This document shows positions 16,324 to 24,705 of a stretch of 64,000 bases of DNA, piece by piece (position 1 is the stretch's first letter; each line of letters opens with the position of its first letter). Origin of the DNA: F23-B02 sp963620985 (lineage in GTDB: Bacteria; Bacillota; Clostridia; Oscillospirales; Oscillospiraceae); the NCBI GenBank assembly GCA_963620985.1, contig CAVFCI010000003.1, forward strand, positions 1 to 64,000, in the 5' to 3' direction. The translations under genes and the position numbers were made by a program. Under the pieces are notes generated by a model. The model was not told where the DNA came from, did no database searches, and saw only the letters and a list, made by a program, of their open reading frames with translations.

Positions 16324-19300
16324 CTGTCTCGCCTCCCTCCAATACGTTCCACACCTTCGTGGCCTTCAGGTGCGGTGTTGCTCTCATGCTCTCGCCGTTT
16401 TCGCCGTCGCGGAAGCGGCAGGCGTCGAAATAATCGCAGTTTATGCAGGCGGTCTCCTGCTGACCGGCATAATAGGGGTCTGCCGCTATGCTGCCGCGGC
16501 GAAGCTCCGCCGCCATATCGCACAGCGTTTTGCCGATGTGCTTTGCCAGCGTGCCGAAGCGCTCTGCCGAGGCGAGCGCGTCGCAGGGCTCGCCCTTGCT
16601 GCTGAACTTAATAGGTATATACTTTCGTGCGTCCTCGTGCTCCATCGCCGCGAGCAGCTCCGGCTCGTTGAGGATGAGCCCGCTGCGCATCAGCTTGCTG
16701 CCGCGCTTTTTTTCAAGCTCCTCGTTGCTTATGTCGGAGTCTGCAAGAACGGACTCATCCCGCGCCGGAACATACAGCACTCCGGCCGGAACGACCTCCC
16801 TGCCGTACAGCGCCTGACCGTTTTTGCCCAGCGAGAACAGGTACAGCAGCATTTGCAGGTTCAGGCCGTACAGCACGTCCGAGAGCTCGAATTTCTTGTT
16901 GCCGGTCTTGTAATCGACGACGCGAAGATAGAGCTTACCGTCGTGCAGCCAGCCGTCAACGCGGTCGGCGATGCCGGTCAGGACGAGCCTGTCCTCCCCG
17001 TCGCCGAGCTCCAGCGGCTCAAGCTCCGGCGTTTTTGAGAAGTCGAGCTCGAACGACAGCGGCGTAAAATCGCTGCGGCGCAGCTCGTCGGCAAGATCGA
17101 GCACTATCTGCCGCGCCTGAGCCGTGAGGCGGCGGAAGAGATATACAAAGCGCTTGCTTTTATCGCGGAAATCGTTGAGCTCGCGCTTTATGTATTCGGA
17201 AACGTATTTATCGCACAGCGCGGCGACAGTCTCGTCGGAGACGCTTTTATAGCCGCCCATGGCCGAGACCTCGCGTGTTACCTGCTCCAGGATGCGGTGC
17301 ATGAACTTGCCCGTTTCGGGCGCGGTGAAGCCCGCCGGCTCACGCGGCTTGGCGCGGAGCGCGTACTGCATGAAGTAGGAAAAGCGGCAGGCTGCAAACC
17401 TGTCTATCCTCGATGCGGAAAGGTGCAGCTTATCGCCGTACAGCGCCCTGACGGATCTGCGCGACAGACTGCCTCTGCTGCGGTTTGCCGCGTTTTCAAG
17501 GCTCTTGAGCTTTTCCGGCTCGCACTCTGCGAAGAACTCCGCCGCGCCTGAGGCGATGCTGCTGCCGCCGTGAAGCGACTGCGCGGCAAGCTCCAGCGCC
17601 GGAGCGCGGGCATTGAGCCGCACGCTGTCAAGGTCAAGCTCCTGCACGTCTATATCGAATATGGCCCGCGCCCTGTTGACGACGAAGGCCGGACGCTGCG
17701 CAGCGCCGCCGACGTCGGAGGCGCAGTAGGAGAACGTAAGGCTCTCCGACGGCAGGGTCAGGCAGCTGTACACCACCGAAAACGCACGCCACAGCTCGCT
17801 GTCGCCCGCGCCGCCGAGGTCGATATCCATTTCCAGCAGCCGCCGTCTCTCGTCGGAGGAGAAAACGCCCGTGTCCGTCTCCGTGCCCGGGATGCGCTCG
17901 TCGCTTGCGCCGAGAACGATCAGATGCTTTATGTTGCGCCGCCTCATGCGATCCATTTCGCCGGCTGTCACGCAGTCGAGCGAGACGGGGATCGTGCCTA
18001 TATCGTAGCGCGAGAGCATCAGCGAGAAAAGGCGGCCAAAATACTCCGCGTCAGCCGGAGTCTCGCCGAGCACCGCCGCGCACTGCTCGAGCGCCGTGAC
18101 CGTTATGTCCCAGAGCTGGGCGCACTCCTTCGCGTCGGCTGCGCGTCCCTCGGCCTCGAGCTCCTCCGAGCGCGTCTGCAATTTCTCGGCAAGATGCAGC
18201 TCCTCAAGAAGCCCCGCGAGCGCCTGCGCCTGTCCGTATGCGTCGGCAGCCTCCGAGCTGCGCCGTGCAAAGCGCAGCAGCGGAGCTCTCACCGTTTCGC
18301 GCAGCAGCGCTATATGCTCAAGCCGCTTTGACGCGGCCTCGTCGAGCTCCCTGCCGTAGCCGTCGGGGTGCATGCCCCAGGGCTCCTCCCGCGTCCACGC
18401 CGAGCCGTGCAGCTGCCATGTGAAAACGTAGTTTTCCAGCTCGTCGCACTCGTCGGTATCGAGCCCGCCGAAGCCTGTGCGCAGGTACTCGAACACGTCG
18501 TCGGCCTCCCAGCCGCCGAGGACGATCTCGTAGGCAGCCGAGATCAGCGCGGGCAGGGGCTTTGAGAGCATATCGGTCTTACGCGCAGTGTAGACCGGAA
18601 CGCCGTAGCGCGAAAACGCCGACTCCAGCAGCAGGCGGTAGTCGTCAAAGCCCTTGGCGCACACGGCGATATCCCGCCAGCGGCAGCCGGTATCGCGCAC
18701 AAGGCGCAGCGCCTCGGATGCGGCAAGCTCGCACTCGGCGTTCATGTCGGGCGTTCTTATTATCCTGATGCAGCCGCCGCAGTCGGTCTTTTCGACGGCG
18801 CGGCAGCTGAACATATTTTCCGAAAAGTCGGCCAGAGGACGGAGCTTGGAGCTCTCGCCCGTCCGGCGCTCTGTGCTGACCTCGATGCCGTTATCGGCGG
18901 CAAAGCGCCTCAGCGCCGAGGCCGTTATCCTGCCGAGGGTGAACACCTCGCTGCCGCCGTCGAGGCTGTCGCAGCTCAGGCACACGCACAGCTGCACGCC
19001 GCGCAGCAGCAGCGCCTCAAGCACGCGCCGCTCCTGCACGGTGAAGTCGGTGAAGCCGTCAACGAAAACGCAGGTGTCCGCGCCGAGCGAGGAGCGCTCT
19101 ATCTGCTGCGCAAGCACGCTCAGCCGGTCGGCAGGGTCGGCTTTGCCGTTTGCGACAACGCCGTCGTAGGCCTCCAGAATGAGCGCAAGGTCGTGCAGCT
19201 TATCGCCCAGCGCACCCTCGCAGCCCTCAGCCGCAGCGAGCAGCTGTGCGCTTGTTATGCACGCGCTTTTGAACTCGTCAACAGCGCCCAGCAGCATCGT

Positions 19301-19648
19301 CTGGAGCTCCGCCCTGTGCCGCGCCGCGCCGTAGACCCGCAGCCGCGAGTACAGTGCGCCCGCCGCAAGCGCCATGCACAGCAGCCTGCCGCCCTTGTCG
19401 AGATACTCCGCCGCCGCACCGCCGCACTCGGCGCTGACCTCACGCGCAAGACCCGTGAACGACAGCACCTCCGCGTACAGCGACAGCCCGTCGCCGCACA
19501 CCGCGCACAGCTCGCGCTCGGCCTCGTGGCTGTACTGCTCGGGGACGAGCAGAATGTATCGACTGCCGCTGTCCGCGCCGCGCCGGATCTCGTCCATGAT
19601 CGCCGCGCTCTTGCCCGTGCCCGCCGCACCGTAGATCATTCTCAGCAT
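16310..19648 (-). CDS. addB: Helicase-nuclease subunit AddB
   Basis: 1112-aa subunit of AddAB. Walker A is at the very N-terminus (MIYGAAGTGKSAAI). The C-terminal RecB-like nuclease domain (VVDYKTGNKKFEL) is framed by iron-sulphur cysteines, one in FAACRFSYF and three in CINCDYFDAC, as in AddB proteins that hold a [4Fe-4S] cluster. The frame stays open upstream to 19861, but that part is translated dispersed repeat. The ATG at 19648, after a GGCGGTGG stretch, is chosen; the ATG at 19669 is the alternative. First gene of the addB-addA operon. Confidence 0.94.
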   Translation of the reverse strand: MLRMIYGAAGTGKSAAIMDEIRRGADSGSRYILLVPEQYSHEAERELCAVCGDGLSLYAEVLSFTGLAREVSAECGGAAAEYLDKGGRLLCMALAAGALYSRLRVYGAARHRAELQTMLLGAVDEFKSACITSAQLLAAAEGCEGALGDKLHDLALILEAYDGVVANGKADPADRLSVLAQQIERSSLGADTCVFVDGFTDFTVQERRVLEALLLRGVQLCVCLSCDSLDGGSEVFTLGRITASALRRFAADNGIEVSTERRTGESSKLRPLADFSENMFSCRAVEKTDCGGCIRIIRTPDMNAECELAASEALRLVRDTGCRWRDIAVCAKGFDDYRLLLESAFSRYGVPVYTARKTDMLSKPLPALISAAYEIVLGGWEADDVFEYLRTGFGGLDTDECDELENYVFTWQLHGSAWTREEPWGMHPDGYGRELDEAASKRLEHIALLRETVRAPLLRFARRSSEAADAYGQAQALAGLLEELHLAEKLQTRSEELEAEGRAADAKECAQLWDITVTALEQCAAVLGETPADAEYFGRLFSLMLSRYDIGTIPVSLDCVTAGEMDRMRRRNIKHLIVLGASDERIPGTETDTGVFSSDERRRLLEMDIDLGGAGDSELWRAFSVVYSCLTLPSESLTFSYCASDVGGAAQRPAFVVNRARAIFDIDVQELDLDSVRLNARAPALELAAQSLHGGSSIASGAAEFFAECEPEKLKSLENAANRSRGSLSRRSVRALYGDKLHLSASRIDRFAACRFSYFMQYALRAKPREPAGFTAPETGKFMHRILEQVTREVSAMGGYKSVSDETVAALCDKYVSEYIKRELNDFRDKSKRFVYLFRRLTAQARQIVLDLADELRRSDFTPLSFELDFSKTPELEPLELGDGEDRLVLTGIADRVDGWLHDGKLYLRVVDYKTGNKKFELSDVLYGLNLQMLLYLFSLGKNGQALYGREVVPAGVLYVPARDESVLADSDISNEELEKKRGSKLMRSGLILNEPELLAAMEHEDARKYIPIKFSSKGEPCDALASAERFGTLAKHIGKTLCDMAAELRRGSIAADPYYAGQQETACINCDYFDACRFRDGENGESMRATPHLKATKVWNVLEGGETDGGL

Positions 19649-19725
19649 CCTACCACCGCCTTGTTTCATTGTTTCGTATCCTTGATGTCTTTGATTATAC
19701 CAACTCCCCCGCCTCCCCTGCAAGT

Positions 19726-20364
19726 TTTTTTGGAGGCGCTTTGACGCAGCTACGGATACGGTGATTGCGGTGTCCCGACCGGAAACACTGGTATAAACTA
19801 CAGCGTTTCGCCTCCCGCGAGTGCAGGGCAAGCTTTGCCCGCACCGAAATCGGCGCACCAAGCCTTCCCCTTGCGGAGCTTGAGGGGAAGGTGTCGGCGA
19901 TAGCCGACGGATGAGGTGTTTATCAAATCATTTGCCGTCAGGCAAACACATATTTATATAAAACGTCTTAATTCGGCAGGAAAAAATGAGAGCACAGATT
20001 TTAAGGTCTGCGCTCTCGTTTTGCGTCCGATATTAAATTTAGTTCAAACGTGACGGAAATTTAAAATGAAGCGTTGATTTTAGCTGCGTCATAAAACCGC
20101 CACAGGGGTGCCATGACAAGGTTGCGGCTTGCGCCGCGATTTCATAACACCTCATCCGTCAGCCTTACGGCTGACACCTTCCCCTCGAATCGTAAGGGGA
20201 AGGCTTGAGACTGGCGCAATTTTTAAGATGCTGCAACAACATTACTCCGCACCTGCGGGACGCGAAACGCTGTAGTTTATACCAGCCTTTCCGGTCGGGA
20301 CACCGCAATCAGCGTATAGGTGCAGACTGAATGCGCCAGTGAAAAAATCAAAGCGCCTCCAAAA
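19726..20364. repeat. Composite dispersed repeat, full-size copy
   Basis: About 640 bp with inverted ends: GGAGGCGCTTTGACGCAGCT and TGCGGTGTCCCGACCGGAAA on the left, the complementary core and AAAGCGCCTCCAAAA on the right. Inside are two copies, in opposite orientation, of a CCTTCCCC...GGGGAAGG palindrome module carrying a GACGGATGAGGTG motif (about 19860-19920 and 20147-20208). A terminator-like hairpin lies at 19988-20017. No gene is seen. The right edge encodes the last codons of the MFS gene. Confidence 0.88.
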
Positions 20365-21493
20365 GGAAAAACAGGGCGCTGACGGCGGCGGCGAGGTAGT
20401 ACGGCAGGCATATTGCCGAGCCTGCCGCGGCTGATACGAGCGACAGCAGGAACGGGCTCAAAAACTGCGACAGATACAGCGCTGCGGAGATCATCGGCAT
20501 GACCGTGGTCGCGGCGGCCTTGCCCTCGTTTGCCGAGGCCGACGAGATAATGTACGGCACACCCACGCCGTTGGCAAAGCCGATGAGCGCCGAGCCCGCG
20601 AGCGTTCCGCCCCAGCCTCCGACGAAGGCCAGCAGGCAGTAGCCGCAGAGAAACAGCGCCGGTGCGACGAGCCGTGCGTACCTGCCGCTGACGCGCTTGA
20701 CCCACACGAAGGCCAGCCCGCCGCCGAACGCGACAAGGTCGCAGCCTGCCATGATCACCGCGCACAGGCTCATTGGTATGATGCCCTCGGCAGCGGTCAC
20801 TATGGCGAAGTTGGCGGGGTAGATGAAAAACGCCGTCATCAGCAGGAACATGCACACGATGTGCCTCCGATTCCTGCGCCAGACCCCGCGCATGCTCGTG
20901 CCGCCGCACTCCTGCGCACCCTCGCGGATGCGGTCATCGGGCATGAAGGCGAGGCAGAGCACGATGCTTATCAGTCCCATGAGGTACACCGCAAAGCTCA
21001 GCCGCCAGCTCACGTTTGCCAGCATTCCGGCCAGCAGCGTTGCGACCACGCCGCCGAGCTGGTTTGCCGCCGAGGACAGACCCATGAGCCGCTCGCGCTT
21101 TTCCGGCGGGAAGTAGTAGCTCAGAAGCCCCGTGGACAGCGGCATGATCATGCCCACGCCCACGCCCACGAGCGCACGCATGGCGAGCACCGCGCCGATC
21201 GAATCGAACAGCCCTGCCGCCGCGCCGCCGGCAGTGTACAGCACAAGGCCGAGCATGGTCAGCGTCCGCGCACCGAAGCGTGCGCTCAGACGGTTGAAAA
21301 ACATGTTCGTTATCACGATAAACAGCGCAGGCATGCTGACGATCAGCTGCACCTCGAGTTTGCTCGCGTCGGAAAAGTGCTCGCGTATGGCCTCCAGCGC
21401 CGGTGCGACCGCTGCTCCGGCCATGACCGTCAGCAGCGACAGCGACAGTATGCTCGCAGCCAGCGGCCTGAGCTTTGTTTTCTTGTTTTCCAT
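20348..21493 (-). CDS. MFS transporter
   Basis: 381-aa permease with about 12 membrane helices. The loop RLSARFGARTLTMLG between helices 2 and 3 and FPPEKRERLMGLSSA fit the drug/H+ antiporter part of the superfamily; the substrate is unknown. The start at 21493 follows AAAGGAGC. The last codons (LEAL and stop) come from the edge of the dispersed repeat, so the original C-terminus may have been replaced. The leader carries a promoter followed at once by a terminator hairpin (21564-21644). Confidence 0.88.
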   Translation of the reverse strand: MENKKTKLRPLAASILSLSLLTVMAGAAVAPALEAIREHFSDASKLEVQLIVSMPALFIVITNMFFNRLSARFGARTLTMLGLVLYTAGGAAAGLFDSIGAVLAMRALVGVGVGMIMPLSTGLLSYYFPPEKRERLMGLSSAANQLGGVVATLLAGMLANVSWRLSFAVYLMGLISIVLCLAFMPDDRIREGAQECGGTSMRGVWRRNRRHIVCMFLLMTAFFIYPANFAIVTAAEGIIPMSLCAVIMAGCDLVAFGGGLAFVWVKRVSGRYARLVAPALFLCGYCLLAFVGGWGGTLAGSALIGFANGVGVPYIISSASANEGKAAATTVMPMISAALYLSQFLSPFLLSLVSAAAGSAICLPYYLAAAVSALFFLLEAL

Positions 21494-21506
21494 ATTATGC
21501 TCCTTT

Positions 21507-21551
21507 TTTGCAGCGCATTGACGCACCTACAGATACGCATGTTGCGTCAGC
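21507..21551. repeat. Dispersed repeat, single end only
   Basis: GCGCATTGACGCACCTACAG and ATACGCATGTTGCG: one arm of the repeat family, without the GTCCCGACCGG core. Its A-rich edge forms part of the MFS ribosome binding site. Confidence 0.75.
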
Positions 21552-21563
21552 TTAAAAAAACAA

Positions 21564-21596
21564 AAAAGCGCAAGTCCGGTTTGGACTTACGCTTTT
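21564..21596 (-). terminator. Leader terminator in front of MFS gene
   Basis: 14-bp stem (21583-21596 with 21564-21577, one mismatch), followed on the minus strand by TTTTTTGTTTTTTT. It starts only about 20 bases after the -10 box of the promoter at 21615-21644, so transcripts would be about 50-60 nt unless read through. Confidence 0.8.
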
Positions 21597-21614
21597 CGCT
21601 ACTCAACGGCAGTG

Positions 21615-21644
21615 ATTATAACAGATATCCTCCGAAAAAGTCAA
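21615..21644 (-). promoter_or_regulatory. Promoter upstream of MFS gene
   Basis: Minus strand TTGACT (21639-21644), 18-bp spacer, TATAAT (21615-21620). The repeat edge GCGCCAGTGAAAAA ends only a few bases before the -35 box. Confidence 0.8.
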
Positions 21645-21645
21645 T

Positions 21646-22057
21646 CTTTTTTCACTGGCGCTTTGACACACCTACGGATACGCATATTGCGGTGTCCCGA
21701 CCGGAAACAATGGCATAAACCGTAACGTTTCGCCTCCCGCGAGTGCGGAGTAATGTTTTTGCAGCACTTAAATCGGCGCACCAAGCCTTCCCCTTACGAA
21801 GTTCGAGGGGAAGGTGTCGGCGATAGCTGACGGATGAGGTGTTTATCAAATTGCGGCGATAGCCGCAGCATTATTGAAAAAGATAGTGTAGATTTTTGTC
21901 TGCACTATCTTTTTCACATTTAATATTGAATTTTACTTCCGGCTAACCGCAGCAGACAAGCTTTTTCAATGGCGTTGTCATGCTGTACCTATACATTTCC
22001 TGCGGCAGCTCGACCGGCAGCCGCCGTATAGGTGCAGGCTTAATCCGCCTCTAAAGA
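21646..22057. repeat. Composite dispersed repeat between MFS promoter and spoIVB-like gene
   Basis: The left edge is TTTCACTGGCGCTTTGACAC with core GCGGTGTCCCGACCGGAAAC; then come one CCTTCCCC/GGGGAAGG module and a different hairpin, GATAGTGTAGA...TCTGCACTATC (about 21881-21911), in place of the GAGAGCACAGA one. The right edge GTATAGGTGCAGGCTTAATC supplies the stop codon of the SpoIVB-like gene. No gene inside. Confidence 0.82.
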
Positions 22058-23017
22058 TTTAAGCATGTCGTGGATGCTGATGCCGTAGCCCGAGGTCGGG
22101 TCATTGACAAAAACGTGCGTGACCGCGCCGACGAGACGGCCATTCTGGATGATGGGGCTGCCGGACATGCCCTGCACGATGCCGCCGGTCTGCGCGAGCA
22201 GCTCGGGGTCGGTGACGGTCAGCATAACGGTCGTGCCCTCAGCCGAGGCGTACACCTTTTTGATCTCAATGCCGTACTCGCGTGTGTCCTCGCCCGAGAG
22301 CGTGCAGCGGATGAGCGCAGCGCCGGTTTCGATCTGGCCGGTCTCGATCGTCTGTCCGTCAAAGTCGGCAGTGCCGAAGATGCCGCAGCCGCAGTTTATG
22401 CGGATATCGCCGAGGTACGCCGCTGCGTCCGTTTTGCCGTCGAGCTGACCCGGAGCGCCGGCCTCGCCCGGAACGATGCCGACGATCTCCGCACGGTAGA
22501 TGCCGCCGTCGCCGAGCGGCAGAGCCTCGCCGGTCGCTTCGTCGCTGACGCTGTGGCCGAGCGCGCCGTAAACACCGGTCGCGGGGTCGTAGAACGTCAG
22601 CGTGCCCACGCCGCTGACTCCGTCGCGCAGCTGAAGGCCGAGCCTCCACGCGCCGCTCTCGTCCTTGGCGGGCGTGATGTTCAGCTGCCTGGCTTTGCCG
22701 CCGCGCTCGACCGTGACCGTGGTCTCGCCGCCGTCAAGGGCGTTCAGCGCGGCTTGGAGCTCCTGCGCGGTCGAGATCTCGCTGCCGCCCAGCCGCGTTA
22801 TCACGTCGCCCTTCTTCAGCCCCGCCTCCGCCGCCGGACTGAGCCTGCCGTCCTGTGTTTCGACCTCGGAAATGCCCGCCACGACAAGCCCGTCGGTCGT
22901 CATGCGTATGCCCACCGCACTGCCGCCCGGCACGAGCGCCGCCGCATACGCCGACGCGCACAGCACCACGCACATCGCAAGCGCCGCGAGCGTCGAAATG
23001 ATTTTTTTGATCTTCAT
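22040..23017 (-). CDS. spoIVB: SpoIVB-like S55 serine peptidase with PDZ domain
   Basis: 325-aa secreted or membrane-anchored serine protease. The N-terminal signal helix (about 5-26) precedes a PDZ domain (about 45-118: LSPAAEAGLKKGDVITRLGG). The S55 core has catalytic His155 in ALGHSVSD and Ser287 in VQGMSGSPIIQ, with Asp270 in TVTDPELL a likely third member. In spore formers SpoIVB is made in the forespore and triggers pro-sigma-K processing. It is about 100 residues shorter than the Bacillus protein, mainly at the N-terminus. The C-terminal SLEAD and stop are encoded by the repeat edge. Confidence 0.88.
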   Translation of the reverse strand: MKIKKIISTLAALAMCVVLCASAYAAALVPGGSAVGIRMTTDGLVVAGISEVETQDGRLSPAAEAGLKKGDVITRLGGSEISTAQELQAALNALDGGETTVTVERGGKARQLNITPAKDESGAWRLGLQLRDGVSGVGTLTFYDPATGVYGALGHSVSDEATGEALPLGDGGIYRAEIVGIVPGEAGAPGQLDGKTDAAAYLGDIRINCGCGIFGTADFDGQTIETGQIETGAALIRCTLSGEDTREYGIEIKKVYASAEGTTVMLTVTDPELLAQTGGIVQGMSGSPIIQNGRLVGAVTHVFVNDPTSGYGISIHDMLKSLEAD

Positions 23018-23061
23018 ATCTCACCTCCACACATAAAGTATGCGGAGTTCGGCATAAAATA

Positions 23062-23387
23062 TATAAGCCTTTTTTTGCAGGCGCATTAGAAAATTGAGAG
23101 CTGACAGCTGACAGCCGATAGCTGATAGCTCAATGTATTCGCTCTCCGAGCGAATGAAATTTGATTTGTGCGGCGTAAGCCGCAACCTTATTGAAGTGCG
23201 CATAGCGCACGCATTCAGCTAACAGCTAACGGCTCACTGCGGTTTCAGCAGCTGCCGGTCGGGCAACCGTGAAGCTTGCGCCGCACTCGTGGGACGCGAA
23301 ACGCTGTAGTTTATGCCAGAGTCTCCGGTCGGGACACCGCAATAATTGTATCCGCAGCTGCGTCAAAGCGCCAGCAAAAAAGGAGGG
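23062..23387. repeat. Composite dispersed repeat upstream of M14 peptidase
   Basis: Left edge TTTTTTGCAGGCGCATTAGA, then a run of AGCTGACAGCTGATAGCT-type palindromic units (23091-23130), GCGGCGTAAGCCGC and GTGCGCATAGCGCAC hairpins, then the TCCGGTCGGGACACCGCAAT core and GCGCCAGCAAAAAA edge. The edge runs directly into the AGGAGG of the next gene, leaving no separate promoter. Confidence 0.82.
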
Positions 23388-23390
23388 TGT

Positions 23391-24662
23391 ATGAAAATTT
23401 TGAAACAAGGCTCTGTCGGGCCGTCGGTCGGGCTTTTGCAGCTGGCGCTGCGCCGCGCAGGGGCGGAGGAGCTTGCTACTGACGGTGTTTTCGGCGCTGC
23501 GACGAGAGCCGCGCTGCGCACGTTCCAGTCCGACAACGGTCTTGCCGCGGACGGTATCGCAGGTCCCGCGACGCAGGCCGCGCTCACGCCGTATTACACC
23601 GGCTTTGCCGAGCACCGCATCCACCGCGGCGACACGCTGTTTTCGCTTGCGCGGCAGTACAATGTGCCGCTGCCGGCGATCCTGACGGCAAATCCCGGCA
23701 TCACGCCGGAGTCTCTCGCCGTCGGAAGCAGGCTCGTTATCCCGCTTCCCTTTGATATTGTGCCCACAAATCTCGCTTTTACGTCGCGGCTCGTCGCATA
23801 CTGTGTGCGCGGCATTGCGGCGCGATATCCCTTTGTCAGGCTTGGCCGCATCGGGCGCTCGGTCATGGGCAGGCCGCTGTGGTATCTGGCGCTCGGCGAG
23901 GGAGAAGAGCGCGTGCTCTATAACGCCGCGCATCACGCCAACGAGTGGATAACCATCCCTGTTCTGCTCAAATTTGCCGAGCAATTTGCGCGCGCATACG
24001 CGGAAAACGGCAAAATTTTCGGCCGGAGCGCACGGGAGCTGTACCGCGCCGCGAGCGTTTACATAGTGCCCTGCGTCGATCCCGACGGGGTCGATCTCGT
24101 GACCGGCGAGCTCACGGGCGGCGAGTATTACGACGGTGCGCTGCGCATTGCGCGGGACTATCCAGACGTGCCGTTCCCCTCGGGCTGGAAGGCAAACATC
24201 CTCGGCACGGATCTCAATTTGCAGTATCCTGCCGGTTGGGAGCAGGCGCGGGAGAACAAATTCGCACGCGGTGTGGTGAGCCCCGCACCGGCAGACTATG
24301 TCGGCGTATCGACGCTGTCCGCGCCGGAGAGCCGTGCGATGTACGACTTCACGCTCGCGCTCTCGCCGCGGCTGACTCTCTCGTACCACACGCAGGGCGG
24401 GGTCATCTACTGGCGCTATCTCGACCTTGCGCCGAGCGGCGCACTCGGCCTCGCCGATACCTTTGCCGCCGTCTCGGGCTACTCGGTCGAGGACACTCCC
24501 TACGCCTCGGGCTTTGCCGGATATAAGGACTGGTTCATCAGCCACTTCGACCGCCCGGGCTTCACCATCGAGGCAGGTCGCGGCGTAAATCCCCTGCCCA
24601 TCGGCGATTTCGACACAATTTACGCCGACAATCTCGGCATTCTTTCACTGGCGCTTTTTTAG
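23391..24662 (+). CDS. M14 peptidoglycan peptidase with PG-binding and LysM domains
   Basis: 423-aa cell-wall hydrolase. It has a PG_binding_1 domain (about 5-65: LKQGSVGPSVGLLQLALR, TRAALRTFQSDNGLAADG), a LysM domain (about 75-119: HRGDTLFSLARQYNVPLPAI), then an M14 metallocarboxypeptidase domain. Zinc ligands are H182 and E185 (HANE) and H333 (SYHTQG); the catalytic Glu is E394 (FTIEAGRG). This matches gamma-D-glutamyl-meso-diaminopimelate peptidase I types, which act in spore or vegetative wall turnover. No signal peptide is evident. The start follows AGGAGGGTGT. The final LALF and stop fall in repeat-derived sequence. Confidence 0.92.
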   Translation: MKILKQGSVGPSVGLLQLALRRAGAEELATDGVFGAATRAALRTFQSDNGLAADGIAGPATQAALTPYYTGFAEHRIHRGDTLFSLARQYNVPLPAILTANPGITPESLAVGSRLVIPLPFDIVPTNLAFTSRLVAYCVRGIAARYPFVRLGRIGRSVMGRPLWYLALGEGEERVLYNAAHHANEWITIPVLLKFAEQFARAYAENGKIFGRSARELYRAASVYIVPCVDPDGVDLVTGELTGGEYYDGALRIARDYPDVPFPSGWKANILGTDLNLQYPAGWEQARENKFARGVVSPAPADYVGVSTLSAPESRAMYDFTLALSPRLTLSYHTQGGVIYWRYLDLAPSGALGLADTFAAVSGYSVEDTPYASGFAGYKDWFISHFDRPGFTIEAGRGVNPLPIGDFDTIYADNLGILSLALF

Positions 24663-24705
24663 AGGCGCATTGACGCAGCTGCGTCAATGCGCCATCAAAA
24701 AACAA
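24648..24705. repeat. Minimal repeat: two inverted edges joined as a palindrome
   Basis: GGCGCATTGACGCA (24665-24678) and its exact complement TGCGTCAATGCGCC (24681-24694) are separated by two bases, with T-rich and A-rich flanks. This is the repeat family with everything between the outer edges removed. It lies between two converging genes and could act as their terminator. Confidence 0.85.

Noticed and set aside
14338..16605. Several long plus-strand ORFs within addA-addB
   Set aside because: Antisense shadows; addA and addB motifs are unmistakable on the minus strand.
19649..19861. N-terminal extension of AddB
   Set aside because: Translates the dispersed repeat (SVSGRDTAI-type peptide seen at many repeat sites); start moved to 19648.
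19860..19920. CRISPR-like array from repeated CCTTCCCC/GGGGAAGG units
   Set aside because: Units are in opposite orientations, irregularly spaced, scattered over the window and have no spacers or cas genes.
23091..23130. Short tandem AGCTGACAGCTGATAGCT units as a minisatellite or integron attC site
   Set aside because: Imperfect palindromic units confined to the repeat family; no integrase of the integron type and no attC core sites.
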